From Prosopocoilus inquinatus (taxonomy: Eukaryota > Arthropoda > Insecta > Coleoptera > Lucanidae): a DNA stretch of 64,000 nucleotides. Of this stretch, positions 18,991 to 32,095 are shown piece by piece. The DNA is taken from assembly GCA_036172665.1 (NCBI GenBank), contig CM069870.1, positions 68,386,212 through 68,450,211 of the forward strand, read 5' to 3'. The notes beneath the pieces are model-generated. The model was given only the letters and a program-made list of their open reading frames with translations. It was not told where the DNA came from and made no database searches. Made by a program: the position numbers and the translations under genes. Numbering within the stretch: the stretch's first letter is position 1; every line of letters starts with the position of its first letter.

Positions 18991-21110
18991 TATTTATTTA
19001 TATTGTAGAAAAAAATACGACATTCGAAGCTTAAAAATAAAGTGACAATCGAATTAGGGAAAAAATGTCATCGAATTTTCAAAATAAAGGCCAAAGACGA
19101 AATCTTTTTTTTTTTTTTTAATTAAACCATCACCGAATCTTTGCAAAAACAAAGATAAGCGAACTCTAAAACCAAGTAAGAATCGAATTTTAAAAACGAA
19201 CTGACGAAGAAAAAACTGAAACTAATGTAACAATAGAATTTTTAAAATCAAATCACGATGAAAACGTTGAAAATCAGACGACGAAAAAAAAAAATTGAAA
19301 ATCAAATGTCTAAAATCAAGTGACAATTGAATCTTTAAAACAAAAAACAACGACCCTAACAGTCAAATGACAATCGATTTTGTTTTTAAATCAAGAATTG
19401 ATTACCGATCCTAACAGTTAAATGACAACTAAATGACAATCGATTTTTCTTGAATCAAGAAATGATTACCGAGTTTTCAAAACAAATGACGAATGACCTT
19501 GAAAATCGACGATGGAATCTTCAAAACTAGAGACGAAAAGCCTTGAAAGAAAATCAAAACCCAAAAAAAATTTGAAATTATAATGACGATTAAACTTTGA
19601 AAATTAATCCACAATAGAATTTTGAAAATAAAAATATTGAAAATCGAATGACAATTGAAACCTTCGACGCTAAAATTAACGACCTTGAAAGTCAAAGGAC
19701 AACTTACGACTAAACACAAAGACGAACGACCTCGAAAACCAAGTAAGAATCGAATTTTAGAAACTGACAAAGAAAAAATTAGGACTAATGTGAAATTTTA
19801 AAAATCAAATGTCGATAAAAATGTTGAAAATAAAACGACGAAAAAAAATTGAAAATCAAATAACTAAAATCAAGTGACAGTTGATACTTCAAAACAAAAA
19901 ACGACGACCCCGAAAGTCAAATGACAACTAAAATCTTCGGCGCACAAACAACGGCCTCGAAAATCAAAAGACAACTGAGAATTTTGATAACAAACTTGAA
20001 CACAAAACTGAATGACCTTAAAATTCAAATGACAATCGATTTTTTTAAAGCCAAAAAATGACTACCGAGTCTTCAAGACAAAAGACGAATGACCTTGAAA
20101 ATCGACGATGGAATCTTCAAAACTAGAGACGAAAAATATTGAAAGAAAATCATAAACCAAAAGAAATTTCAAAAATTCTGATGACAATGAAACATTGAAA
20201 ATTGAACCAGGATAAAATTTTGAAAAAAGATGACAATAAAAATATTGAAAATCGAATGACAATTGAAACCTTCGGCGTAAAAATCACCGACCTTGAATGT
20301 CAAAGGACAACTGAGAAGTACAAAACCGAACGACCTTGAAATGCAAATTATTTTAGAAAATAAAAAATGTCGTCAGAGTCTTCAAGACAAAAGACGAACG
20401 ACCTTGAAAATCGAATGACAACAGAATTTTGAAAGCTAAAAAACTGAATTTTAGAAACCAAATTTTGAAAATGACATAAGACAAAAGAATTTAAAAATCA
20501 CACGACAATAGAATTTTGGAAATAAATTGACAATTGATTCTTCGACATAAAAACGAACCACCTTTTGAAAACCAAATGACGGTCGATCGAATTTTCAAAA
20601 CTAAAGACAAAAGACCTCGAAAACAAATGAAACGATCGCAGAATTTGAAAGTTAAATCAACAAACAGAACTTTAAAATTTAAACAGTAATAGGACGATAG
20701 AAAAAAAAAATCAAACGAAAATAACTGAAACTTCAGGACAAAAGACAACGACCTTGAAAAACAAATGATAACCGAAGCTTTGACACAAAAAAAACAACAA
20801 CCTTGACCAAAAAAAACAACAACCTTGACAATCAAATGACAACGGAATTTTGACAATTGAATCTTCAATACAAAACCGAACTGTCTTGAAATTCAAATGG
20901 AAATCCACTTTTAGAAATCGAAAAATTACTACCAAATCTTCAAAACAAAAACGAACGTCCTTGAAAATCAAATGACAACAGAATCTTGAAAATCAAAACA
21001 AGAAAATTCTGAAAGTCAAATTACAATCGCATTTCATTATCAAAAGTGACAACTTAATCTTCAAAACGTATTAAAAAACGATACGAACGATAGCAACCGG
21101 CTCGACATCC
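18991..21110. repeat. A-rich degenerate minisatellite with higher-order period
   Basis: Near-continuous variants of gaccttgaaaatcaaatgac and gaattttgaaaatc fill this stretch. A larger period of about 596 bp is visible: gaaaatcgacgatggaatct starts at 19501 and again at 20097, with the next 170 bp similar. Plus-strand composition is strongly purine. Long minus-strand frames are by-products of the simple composition. Confidence 0.8.
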
Positions 21111-22242
21111 GCGAACATTAAGAGCATCCGGTTTCGAATTTTATTGGTTTTCATTTCCGTTTAAAGCGAACACTTGTGGTGTCGGCTTTCTCTAGCGGCT
21201 TAAAATCAAAGGCTTTCCGCCCCGCTCTCTAGACTGCCCTCAGTTCTGAACTTGTCACGCGATGTGCGGTATACGATGCGGGTTCTGCGTTGCTAGGCAC
21301 AACATTGGTTGAAAATCTTGCATTTTGAAAATTAGAAAATTACGATCGAGTCTTCAAAACGACAAACGAACGACCTCGAAAATCAAATTGCAACAGACTT
21401 GTGAAAATCAGAGCAAGAGAATCTTGAAACTCAAACTAAAATCGCATTTTTGATGTCAAGTAACAATTGCTCTTTCAAAACGAAAAGCAACGAGCTTGAA
21501 ATTCAAATGACAATCGAATTTTGGAAATAAAAAAATGACGACGGAGTCTCTGAAACAAGAGACGAACGATCAAAAGACAATAGCGACCCGCCCGCCGTCT
21601 GCGGATATTAGAAATATCCGGTTTCGAGTTTTATTGGTTTTCGTTTCCGTTTAAAGCGAACACTTGTCGCGTCGGCTTTCTTTAGCGACTGAACACCAAA
21701 GGAATTCCGGCAGCGACTGTTTTAACTGCCCTCTGTTTTGAACTTGTTGCGCTGTGTTCGGGATACGAGGAAGACGGGTGGACATGCGTCGCTAGGCGCA
21801 TTTTGGAAATCAAAAAATGACGACGGAATCTCCGAAACAAAAGACGAACGATCAGAAGGCAATAGCGATCCGCCCGCCATCTGCGGATATTAGAAATATC
21901 TAGTTTCGAGTTTTATGGGTTTTCGTTTCCGTTTAAAGCGAACACTTGTCGCGTCGGCTTTCTTTAGCGACTGAACACCAAAGGAATTCCGGCAGCGGCT
22001 GTTTAAACTGCCATCTGTTTTGAACTTGTCGCGCTGTGTTCGGGGTACGACGGAGGCGGATTTTGCGTCGCTAGGCGCAACGATCAGTTGAGGCTCTTCC
22101 ATTCCGGAAATCAAAAAATGACGACACCGACTTCAAAACAAAAGACGAGCATCCTTGAAAATCAAATGACAAGTCTTTGAAGCAAAATACAAGCAATGGC
22201 GGTTTCCGGTTTCGAATTTTATTAGTTTTTATTTCCGTTTAA
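21111..22242. repeat. Dispersed copies of the long satellite module
   Basis: Copies start near 21130, 21615, 21895 and 22205. Each has the ttttattggttttcgtttcc, tcggctttctttagcg and gaattccgg landmarks. The 21615 and 21895 copies are the most alike, 280 bp apart, and share gacgacggartctcygaaac. Confidence 0.75.
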
Positions 22243-22422
22243 AGCTCAATACTCACACGGCAGGCAGCAAGTCGCGTCGCGTCATTTTGGTTCCTACGCT
22301 TTTACGTGCAATTTTTTAACATAAAATGCTGCCGAGTGACAATTGCTTCACTTAAAATCACGGCAATTTTTAGAGGCAGCAAAATGAAGCGACGCGACGC
22401 GCTGTCGTGTGAGAACTAAGCC
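22243..22422. mobile_element. Palindromic MITE with GC-rich terminal repeats
   Basis: Inverted ends read (one strand) GCTYARTWCTCACACGRCAG, then a gtcgcgtcgc-type block. The arms are about 40 bp and the core about 100 bp. It splits a copy of the satellite module at aaagc|gaacac, so it inserted after that copy existed. The target duplication is not resolvable by eye. Confidence 0.65.
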
Positions 22423-22850
22423 TAAGGTGGTGTCGGCTTTCTTTAACGGCTTAAAATCAAAGGAAGTTCTGCCCTCGCAATTGTCTGCAATATTTGTGCA
22501 ACTGCACAAAGGTGGCTTAAGAACAAAGAACCGCTTTGATGTATTTCCGTTGTGACACACCCTTAATATCTAGCGGTATTACCCGGTATGATGCAATCTT
22601 ATGAATAGACTGCGATCAAAATAAGCCGCGCGCCGTAGGCGCGAATGTTAGAAAATCGGGTTTCGAGTGTTTTATTGGTTTTCGTTTGCATTTAAAGCGA
22701 ACACTTGTGATGTCGGCTTTCTTTAGCGGCTTAAGATCAAAGGAATTCCGCCCTCTGTCTAGACTACTCTCTATTTTGAACTTGTCACGCAATGTGCGAT
22801 GTACGATCTTCCATTCACGCAATCAACATTCAAAGTTAATTTCAATCAGC
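22423..22850. repeat. Satellite module remnants
   Basis: The module interrupted by the MITE resumes here. A further copy lies at about 22665-22815 with the same landmarks, ending in a shortened acgcaatgtgcgatgtacga form. Confidence 0.65.
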
Positions 22851-23650
22851 ATTTCACGTTAGGGGACTTCCGCACGGTCGTTTCTCTGACCGTCGTTGTT
22901 TATTCTGAATTGTTTCTTTTATTTTCTGTAAAATACTCGACTTTTAGGGTTAAATTAGGGTTTCTCGATACTAATTGAGGTGGGCGATGTAAAACTAATT
23001 TCAAGTGAAAATAAAGGGGCCTGCCTCTTCGCTAATGGCGATCAAATTTTGTGAGGTGTTTCCCTCCGGAATGTGACAGACGGACAGACCGAAGTTTATT
23101 TTAAACACGTCGGCCGATCGGTATTTGTTTTAGCTGCTGCGCGAATAAAATAAAACAGGCGTGATTAATACCGGCCGCGCGTTTACTTTACAATCTTCGC
23201 CGGCGGTAATTATTATTGTTCTGGCCGTGTTTTCTTTGCGCTAAATATACGGGCGCGGCGCGCGAAGATGAATTATCCCGATCTTGACGCGGTCGTATTT
23301 CATTATCGGCCGCCTCGTGCGTAATCGCCGGTGAAGAATTGTTTGTTATTGGTTGCCGCCGAAGAAATCAATCACCCGCGCGCGAAAATCGATCGGCGGT
23401 GATTCACCGAGCGCGCTACGCATAATCTTCGAGACGGGGGGGCCCTCCGGGTACCTAATTAATTAGCGCGGCTAAATGTGGAGATTAAAAAGAAAAATGC
23501 GGCGCGAGATTTCAAAGGATGGATTTCAAGATCGAAGTCGATAAGAATCGGAAAACTCGGTTAATTCGCTTTGGACTTACTTGTGCGACGCGCTTTAAGA
23601 ACGAGTCGCAAATTCGTCCTTTTGAAGTGAGCCCCTGAGAACCTCTCGAA
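22851..23650. promoter_or_regulatory. Unique CpG-rich block, possible regulatory region
   Basis: Non-repetitive sequence rich in CG steps interleaved with TAATTA-type cores (for example around 23200-23500). There is no frame of note. It contrasts sharply with the A-rich satellites on both sides, which suggests it is ancestral, constrained sequence rather than repeat. Confidence 0.25.
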
Positions 23651-24068
23651 TTATGCAAATGCATCTCCGGGTTTCCAATCCGACGAGATCAAACATTGAT
23701 TTGCAGCATATATTTTTTTTTTTTGTTGGGAACGGCACAGTTGCATACTACTTTTTTGTATTCAATTCAAAAAAACAGATTCTCTTAACTTCAACTTCAA
23801 CTGGAAATGACGTTTTGAGATTGACAAAAATACCGAGCGACATCAACAGATGATGTTGCGCTAAATACAAAAAACTGCATCAGAGAGAATCGCGTAGTAA
23901 CTCCCATTGTTTACCCGCGCTTGCTTGATTTTTTTCACTTTACGAATCGTCGCACAATCCAACAGAAAAGGCTCTAATTGATAACAACGTTGGTGCTACT
24001 AATTAGTCGACCACCAAGAAATCAAAACTTACTCGCACATACAATGATCTACTACCAGAACGTTAGTG
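23651..24068. other. Unassigned noncoding stretch
   Basis: No gene or repeat recognised up to the transposon boundary at 24069. Confidence 0.4.
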
Positions 24069-25135
24069 CAGCGTTTCCCAAACTTTTAGGTTTCGCGACC
24101 CCCTTTTGAGCTGTGTTATGATTCACGCCCCCCTTTCCCGTCGAATCTCGAACTTGACCACTGATGCTAAACTATTATCAAAAGCTTTCATAGTAATTTT
24201 TTTAATACTTGATACTCGTCCTTGCATTTCATAACTGACAATAACAGCGCATTTGCTTTGCTGAAGCTTGTTTGCTGACATGTTCTTTTTCGAAACCTGA
24301 ACATAACATGGGAATATTGTCTCGATTACGGAAAATTTGAAAATCGTACTTAATTAATTTAAAATGTATTTTTTCCCAATACAATACGAGTTATTCGCTG
24401 ATAAGCGGTTTGCAGGTGCAACGACTCAGGCGATGAACTTGTAGCGTGAATCCGCAAACTTGCAAATACGCAAATAACTAGGGCATTGTATGAGTGTTTA
24501 AACACAATTAATTAAGTACGATTTTCAAATTTTCCGTAATCAATAACAATATTTACATTGTATGTTCGAAGTAAAAAAAGAAAAACTCACCGTATATGCA
24601 TGTACAGTCGCGAGTATTACATTTTAGTCGTCGCTGTGATAATTTATTGCTTGCAACTGTACGTGCAGGCTGACTATGCGAGAATTCCCAACCCCTACAA
24701 CTTTTGTTATCAGAAAGAAACGTTTGTTGCAAAACTTATACAGGCTGATTAAAAGTTTTTTTTTACTGATGTTTACCGAATAACAAATGCACATGGAATA
24801 ACCGAGATAGAAACTGACATTTTGTTTTCTGAAATGGAACACCCGGTATATCTGTAAACATTTTTTTTAATTCCTATAACAATCTATCTCTCTAAATAAT
24901 TTTTAAATAAAACGAAAAGTTCGTATTAAATAGTATAAGTTCTGACACGTGCGTATAAAGCAGGGGTTTACAACCTTTTTTTTTTTAAACCACTCACCCG
25001 TTACAAGAAAATAAAAATTTCCGTCAACTCCAATATTAAATTTCTTCTAAAAAAATAAGATGATAAACTAGTTGCAATTTGCGTTCTGTTTTATAATATT
25101 TATTCTACTGCGCCCCCCCAGTTTGGGAAACGCTG
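24069..25135. mobile_element. Non-autonomous hAT-type element (1067 bp)
   Basis: It begins CAGCGTTTCCCAAACT and ends with the exact reverse complement of those 16 bases. The flanks cgttagtg (24061-24068) and cgttagag (25136-25143) match at seven of eight positions, the size of a hAT duplication. The ends and the cgcgacccc-type subterminal stretch resemble a widespread hAT family. There is no transposase frame, and a second foldback is nested inside. Confidence 0.85.
24284..24592. mobile_element. Foldback nested inside the hAT-type element
   Basis: The left arm (to about 24360) and right arm (from about 24507) are near-perfect reverse complements over their inner 35 bp (attacggaaaatttgaaaat and taattaatt) and weaker further out (gaacatamaatg, aatattgt). 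The core is about 145 bp. It looks like an independent foldback insertion. Confidence 0.68.
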
Positions 25136-25143
25136 CGTTAGAG

Positions 25144-27400
25144 GATTTGTTACGGTGCATAAATCCGTTCATTAGGTATGTCACGGTACATGTCTAACTG
25201 TCCACAAAAGGCGGTTTATTTATTTTGTTATAGATTATTTCTCGCGTGCTGCTTTAAAGACTTCTTCAATAATCTGTCGTTTTAAAATGGTTTTAAAACT
25301 GAATTTGCGTCGCATTTCATTCATAACGCAATTGTCCGTAATGTCTGTGTCAGCTGCGCCACTATTAATATCTGGAGATATTGCGCGCTATGAGATCAAA
25401 AGAAGCCACCCGCTGGACTGGAAATATCAGTATGTTTACTTTATAGTTTTATTGTTTTTTTTTTTTTAGGTGTAAGCGAAAACTTAGAGTTCGGCTTTCT
25501 TTGGCGGCGAAAAATCAAAAGAATTCTGGTAGTCTATACGCAAAACTTACCTCCCAAAACCCGCACCCCTCCTAAAACAAAAAGAGCTTTTGCGAAAACA
25601 GCGGCTAAAACAGAAAAAGAAAAGGCCCTAGCGGTTTGGGAATCGTTTGGGAAAGCCCCATTCTGCCTACTTTTTCCCATTACATCAATTCAGATCTGAG
25701 AAAGTAGGTTGTCTATACAGATTTGTTGCGGTGCAAAAATCCATTCATTCAATGTGTCATGGTAAATGTCGAACTCTCCAGAAAAGGTGGTTTATTTTGA
25801 TGTCGTTTGTTCTAGTGTGCTGCTGCAAAGCGTTCTTCAAATAACCTGTCGCTTTAAAATCGAATCTGCGTCGCATTTCTTTTATTATGCAGTTATCTGC
25901 AATGTGTTTACAGCTGCACAAAGGCAGTACGTCTGGTGGCTTAAGAACAAAGAACCGCTTTAATATATTTCTCTTGGGGCAGACTATTAAAGTCCAGCGA
26001 TATAATACAACATGATGTAATCTTGTGTTGGGTCGGCTTACTTTGGCGGCGAAAAATTGAAAGAATTCCTTGGATGTCGGCTTCGATCAAAAGAAGCTGC
26101 CCGCCGTCTGGAATACCAGAATGTTTATTTTCTAGTTCTATTGTTCGCAAAAATTCGTTCATTAGGTGTGTTACCGTACAAGTTAAACTTTCCAGGAAAG
26201 GTGATTTATTTTGTTGCAAGTTACTTCTAACGTGCTTCTTGAACGATATCTTCAAATAACCTATCTTTATAAAATCGAGTCTGCGTTGTGTAAATTTGTA
26301 CAATTGCTCAAAGACGGCTTATGATCAAAGAACCGCTTCAATATACATATTTCCGTTACGGCAAACTTTTAATGCGCGGTTTGATGCAATCTTATGCGAT
26401 CAAAAAAGTCACCCGCTCTCTGCGCGAATGTTAGGAACGTCTGGTTTCGAGTTGTACAGATTTTTGTTTCTGTTTGAAGCGAGCCCTTGTTGTGTCGGCT
26501 TTCTTTAACGGTTGGAGATCAAAGGAATTCCGGCAGTGGCTGTCTAAACTGCCCTCTGTTTTGAACTTGTCACGAGATGCGCGGTGTACGTGAGGATGCG
26601 GGTTTTGCGCTGCCACGCGCAACGATTTGTTGAAAAACAAATGACAGCCGAAGCTTTGGCATAAAAAAAAACAACCTTGAAAATCAGAGGTAAACAGAAT
26701 TTTGACAACTGAATCTTCAGCAGTAAAAAACCGAATGACCTTACAATTCAAATGACAGTCCAATTTTAGAAATCAATAAATGACTACGAATAGACTTCAA
26801 ACGAGCTCGAAAATGAAATGGTATTAGAATGGTGAAAATCGAAACAAGGGAATTTTGAAACTCAAACTACAATTGCATTTCAATATCAAGTAGAGTTGAA
26901 TATCTTCGAAAACGGAAAAAAATGACCTTGAAATTCAAAAACAAACGAATTTTGGAAATCAAAAATGTAAACAAAGGACGAACGACCTCGAAAATCAAAT
27001 TGTGACAGAATTTTGAAGATCAAACAAAGATAACTTTGAAAGTGAAACTACAATCGCATTTCAATAATCAAATGACAATTGAATGTTCAAAATTAAAAAC
27101 AATGACCTTGAAATTGAAAAACAATCGAATTTTGGATATCAAAAAATGACGATAGTCTACCAAAACAAAAGACGAACGACCTCGAAAATCAAATGGCAAT
27201 AGCAATCCGCCTGGCATCTGCGAATGTTAGAAACGTTCGTTTTCGAGTTTTATTGATTTTCATTTCCGTTTAAAGCGTGCACTTATGGTGTCGGCTTTCT
27301 TTAGCGGCTTAAGATCAAAGGAATTCCGCCCTCTGTGTAGACTGTCCCTTTGTTTTGAACTTGTCACGCGACGTGCGGTGTACGACTTTTTAAATCGGTA
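25144..27400. repeat. Old satellite remnants and minisatellite
   Basis: Diverged forms of the tcggctttctttrgcg module occur near 25490, 26035, 26490 and 27290, with A-rich minisatellite at 26640-27180. Three related stretches start near 25700, 25960 and 26290 (ctttaatatatttc, caaagaaccgctt). Several frames over 100 codons here share no family and lie in repeats. Confidence 0.6.
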
Positions 27401-28605
27401 GGCCGGTTTTCGTAAAGTTTATGTGCGGAATGGCCTATTGATTTAAAAAATCGTTCTAAATGTTTCCGCCGCAAGTGTACGATGCCGCATAACTCGGATG
27501 GGGTCAATACCAATAATTTTTCGACGAGGGTTTAGGAATAAATCGAGTAATTCGAGCTGTTTACAACTCTATCATTACCGAAATAGTTTTTTATTTTGTA
27601 ATTTACCATTTTGTAAAAAGAAAAAAAAAAGACATTAACGAAGAATACGTTTGACGTTGCGTTGGTGTGTGACTTGGAACCACTTCACTCAATTAACTTG
27701 TTCTTAATTTCGATTAAGTTAACTGTTTGGTAAGGTGCTTACACGCTCATAAAGTAAGGTGCGTGCACATTACATCTTGTTAAGTAAGACGCGTGCTCAC
27801 CCAGCAAAATGTCGTGCTGGGAAAATTAACTTCGGCACAAAGCCAGCGTCTCGGATGTGACGGGCGTGAATATTGATTAAACGCGGAAAATCGAGCACTA
27901 CTTTATTTTTAACCAGAAATTAATAATGAATACCTCAATTCACACAACTCAACTTGTTCAATTCAAAGTTCGTCTATGTGCGTGCTCAAAGAGTGCCGTC
28001 AGAAGTTAGTTATCGTTGATGACGTTTTCTGTTGAACGCATGCGCGTCTCGTCCAGATGGACCGGCCGAAAATCTGGCACGATGACTAGCGCTTCACTCC
28101 AACAAGGTCGAACAATCTCCGAAGTTGTCGATCACCGATCGGATCGAAAATTTGATTTCTAATTAAAAATAAATCAAAAATATTTACATTAAACAAGTTT
28201 CACGTTCCATTTTCGTCTTTCGCTATTTACAAATGCGCTGCTGTTTATTTTTCTGTTATGATCGATTTCTGTAATTACAATTCGTTTGGAATAATTCACC
28301 GCCGCAGTCGGATTGGTCGGTGAGTTATCCTAAGTTCAGCCAACACTAACAAGGTAGTTTTTTTTTAGTTTATTTAAAACGTGTGCATCTTGTAAACTAG
28401 TTTGTCACAAGTAGAGAGGAGAAACTGGAGGCGTTCGTGTTTGGGTCCCGGCGCGCGTCGTTTTCGCGGAAGCGAAGAGATATCATTAAAACTTGAAATG
28501 GCAAAGTTAGGAAAGCGGGTGTGTAAGAAACGGAAAGTTCGACTTCCGACGAGTTGGGCGCAGGCAGTAAGCCGGCAAGTCGCCCGAAACTGCATAACAT
28601 TGAAT
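27401..28605. other. Mostly unique noncoding stretch
   Basis: No gene recognised. Short imperfect repeats of gtaaggtgcgtgcac and gtaagacgcgtgctcac lie around 27730-27800. A GC-rich patch at 28415-28580 has an open plus frame that is basic but has no recognisable domain. Confidence 0.4.
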
Positions 28606-28870
28606 CTCATTTTTACACAAACTTCTCTCAGTTACGTTCAAACACGACTCGAATAAATAGACAAGCACAAAGTGACGGCGAGTGTGTATTTTATTTTCCC
28701 GGCGCTCTTCGGATTGATTCGATTTGTTGTTCTGTCGCGGCGCAAAGTATTTTATATTGTTGCTGAACGCGCGTGAATTTGTCGATTTTCCTGTTCCTGA
28801 AATACACAAATCGCCTATTATGTACTTTAGTTACTCCTAGGAGTGTCCTACTGGAACGATAGACTTGATG
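28606..28870. repeat. Dispersed duplicate, copy A
   Basis: Shares tttacacaaact, then gtattttattttcccggcgctctt-type and gattcgattt blocks, and a tcctrggagtg end with 33233-33510, in the same orientation. Divergence is high. No coding frame is kept between the copies. Confidence 0.6.
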
Positions 28871-29780
28871 AAGGAATCTAAGGATCTTAGAGTAGCGGTA
28901 ACTTAGGCATTCATGGGACCTTAAAACCTTATGTCCGCTTTTCAAAGCCTGACAACTTTCAACTCAGATTCATCAGGTTTTTATGACTCGCGGTTTCTGT
29001 GCGCAAATTAACCCGTAACGCTTGTTTCATTCTTCATCAATTACCGTTTTTTTTTATTGTGGGCTTCTCCCTTTGGTACACTTCAAAGCTGAACCTGACA
29101 AATTAAGTTTCATTGAATTTTGACTATCATCGCAGCTGAGACAGCGTTACATGTAGCCTGTAGGCTGAGATACTTCGAGAAATGAGTTGACGCAAGGTTA
29201 CCTTTTGTTCGGCAACCTGCACCAGGACGACGGAAACGTAACCTGGTCGGCCACCGTCAAGTTGGATTTAACTGTATTTTGCGTATCTGATTTATTATTA
29301 AAATTTTACTAATTATTTCGCGTTTCATTTTTGACGATACGTAGTCGCATTCCAGCTAAATATTTCGTCGGGTGTTTACTGTTAACGTTTTGCAAGCGAA
29401 ATACGGGCCCCGTTATACGGTTTTTATTTTCAATTAAATTGTGAGCTTCGACGTTGAGTTACTTTCGATTATTTGAAGTCTTGACGTAACCTCGAGGGTG
29501 CTCCTGGATGGTTTTCTGTCGTGTAATTAAAGGCAAGCGCAAGGTGTCACTTTATAAATGAGTAACTGACATTTCGAGCCAATTCGTACCTGCGACCGAC
29601 AGGTATCAGGCCACCTAACCTTAACTAGACATACAATGACTCAATTTATACAACAATTTTAATAACTATCGACCAAGTCATAGTGTGTGCGCACCTTTAA
29701 CATCAACGTAGTGTGTGCGCACCTTAAAAACTCTAAATGTACTGCGCATCTTAAAACTCGTACATCGAAAAAGCGTGGTA
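28871..29780. other. Noncoding stretch with one dispersed motif
   Basis: The phrase from gcctgacaact through tgtgcgcaa to tttcattctt (28956-29040) recurs near 43364 and 44751. The rest is unique, including a ggttac/gtaacc palindromic patch near 29200-29250. No gene. Confidence 0.4.
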
Positions 29781-31150
29781 CTTCGATCAACACAAACAGG
29801 ACGTCGTAAGTCGTAAGTGATACTAAAATGAATGGGCCGTCGACTAAACCGAAACTAAAAGCCTGAAAGGAAAGACAAGTTCGACTATAGTAAGTTGCAT
29901 GAAAAGAGAAAGTATACCCGAACTAAACGCCTAAAGGACACGCCTAAGACAATCTCTGACGAGCTTTCATTCCACCAGGGCAACAAGTTATCTCCGACCG
30001 CAGTCGTATATTTGCAGGAAACCTCACCGAGGTCCTACCGCTACCAGAATTAATTATTTTAATCAAAACAAACCGGAAGTCGTCAATTTACTTTACTTAG
30101 ATATAAAAGAGATGGGCCGTCATCTGAACCTAAATTCTGAATTAAAATTCGGAACTAAAAGCCCGTAAAGGAAAACAAGCTTGACAATAGTCATTTGTAC
30201 GAAAAGGGAAAACAGCAGTCGCAAACATACCTGTTCTGAACGCCAAGGACAAGGCTAGACAAACTCTGACGAGCTTTCATTCCACCAGGGCACCAAGTTA
30301 TCTCCGACCGCAGTCATATACTTGCGGGAAACCTTACCGAGGTCCTGCCGGTACCAAACTAAAGTATTTTAATGAAAACAAACCGGAAGTCATCAATTTT
30401 ACGAGATATAAAAGAAATGCGCCATCGTCTAAATCAAAATTCGGGATTAAAATTCAGAACGAAAAGCCCGTAAGGGAATACAAACTGGACAATAGTCTTT
30501 TGCACGTAAACAGAGAGCAACAGACGCAAACATACCTGTCCTGAACGCCAAGGACAAGGCTTGTACAAACTCTGACGTGCTTTCATTCCACCAGGGCACC
30601 AAGTTATTTCCGACCGCAGTCGTATACTTGCAGGAAACCTTAAAATTCGGAACTAAAAGCCTGAAGAGAAGACAAACGTGACAATAGTATTTTGCACGTA
30701 AACAGAAAACAACAGACGCAAACAAACCTGTCCTGAAGTCGAAGTCAAGGGCGAAGCTGGGACAAATTCTGACGAACTTTCATTCCACCAGGGCACCAAT
30801 CTATTTCTGACCGTAATAATCGTATAATTGCAGGAAACTTACCGAGGTCCTGCAGGTACCAAAACAAAGTATTTTAATCAAAACAAACCGGAAGTAGTTA
30901 ATTGTACAAGATGAAAAAGAAATGGGTCGTAGTCTGAACCAAAATTCGAAGTTAAAATTCGGTACTAAAAGACTGTGAGGGAAGACAAGCTTGACAATAG
31001 TCATTTCTACGAAAAGGGAGAACAACAATCGCAAACATACCTGTACTGAACTCCAACGGACGAGGCTGAGACAAACTCTGATGAGCTTTTCTTCCACCAA
31101 GATACCAAGTTATCTCCGACTGTAGTTGTATTATTGCCCGAAGTCTTGCC
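29781..31150 (-). repeat. Tandem array of a 308-bp unit with intron-like module
   Basis: The marker ctttcattccaccagg starts at about 29964, 30274, 30580, 30777 and (changed) 31086. Steps are 310, 306, 197 (a unit with about 110 bp deleted) and 309. On the minus strand several units carry CAG|GTATGT, then about 65 nt, then a pyrimidine stretch and AG|GCTTTTAGT; the best is 30727-30661 (67 nt). The exon-like part keeps an open frame including NLVPWWNESTSEF, but the frame is not retained in all units. No protein family recognised. Confidence 0.82.
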
Positions 31151-31380
31151 GAAACCAAAATAGCCTTGCCTTGTTCGCCATGAAAGATAGGCAACCGACG
31201 TGCCCTGGTAATGTCGCAAGGCGACTCTGCATGTTCATGGCACGTCGCAGACTAATAAAGCCAAAACTGGCCGTACCCCCTTTCGAAGTTTATGAAGGAT
31301 TTACACGAAGCGAAATTATCGCGACAGCATTAAGAGCCAACAGAATAAAAGTAGAGGCAGAGAAGACCAATGATACAAAG
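31151..31380. other. Unassigned sequence
   Basis: A plus-strand frame (31126-31440) begins in the repeat and contains basic, unremarkable sequence. No support for a gene. Confidence 0.3.
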
Positions 31381-32095
31381 GTCAAATATTTAATCACTCC
31401 GTCGTACAAAAAAATTGTAGCAATAAAATCAGGAATTTAAACAAACTGACAAATGTAGACGCGGCATCATTTGAAATTTTTGCAATGTAGTTATTTAACG
31501 AGAAGGAAAAAGAGCGTTTGCATTATTGCAAACAAAGCCGGGGTCATTGGTATTTACGACGCGACGGTAACTTTTAACCTTGCAAATACGCAAACACCCA
31601 CCCGTGCATTTCAAGAAAAGCCACTCCCCTTTTGTAACATCAACAAGAGGCGGCGGCAAGTAGATTACAAAGGCGGTGTGCGTTTGAAGTCGTAATTCAT
31701 TCCCGTGGACATCAACTTAATTTTTCCACACATGTTTGATTTTCATCCGTTTACACGCAATAAGGTAATTACACTGGAATGTCGGCAGCGTCGGTTGTTT
31801 AATCTCTCCGTAGTATAAAAAATAGCAAGTAGCAATAAAACTGGGAATGTAAACAAACTGATCATTGTAAGCGTCGCATCGTATGAAGTTTTTGCATGTG
31901 ACCATTTAAGAGGGAAAAAAAGCGTCTGGACCATTGCAAACAAAGCCATTAATTGGCATTTACGACGCGACGGTAACCTTTGATCTTGCAAATAAGCAAA
32001 AACGCACACATTCATTTTAAGAAAAGCCACGCCCCTTTTGTAACATCTACGAGAGGCGGCGGCAAGCAGATCACAAAGGCCTTTTCCACACTAAG
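31381..32095. repeat. 405-bp tandem duplication
   Basis: Two direct copies, about 31385-31690 and 31790-32090, share tttacgacgcgacggtaac, gaaaagccacnccccttttg and gaggcggcggcaag. Small indels break any common reading frame. Confidence 0.75.

Noticed and set aside
29964..29990. CTGACGA string in the 308-bp array (ctctgacgagctttcatt) as a hammerhead core
   Set aside because: No GAAA follows a possible stem II on that strand, and no stem I partner was found.
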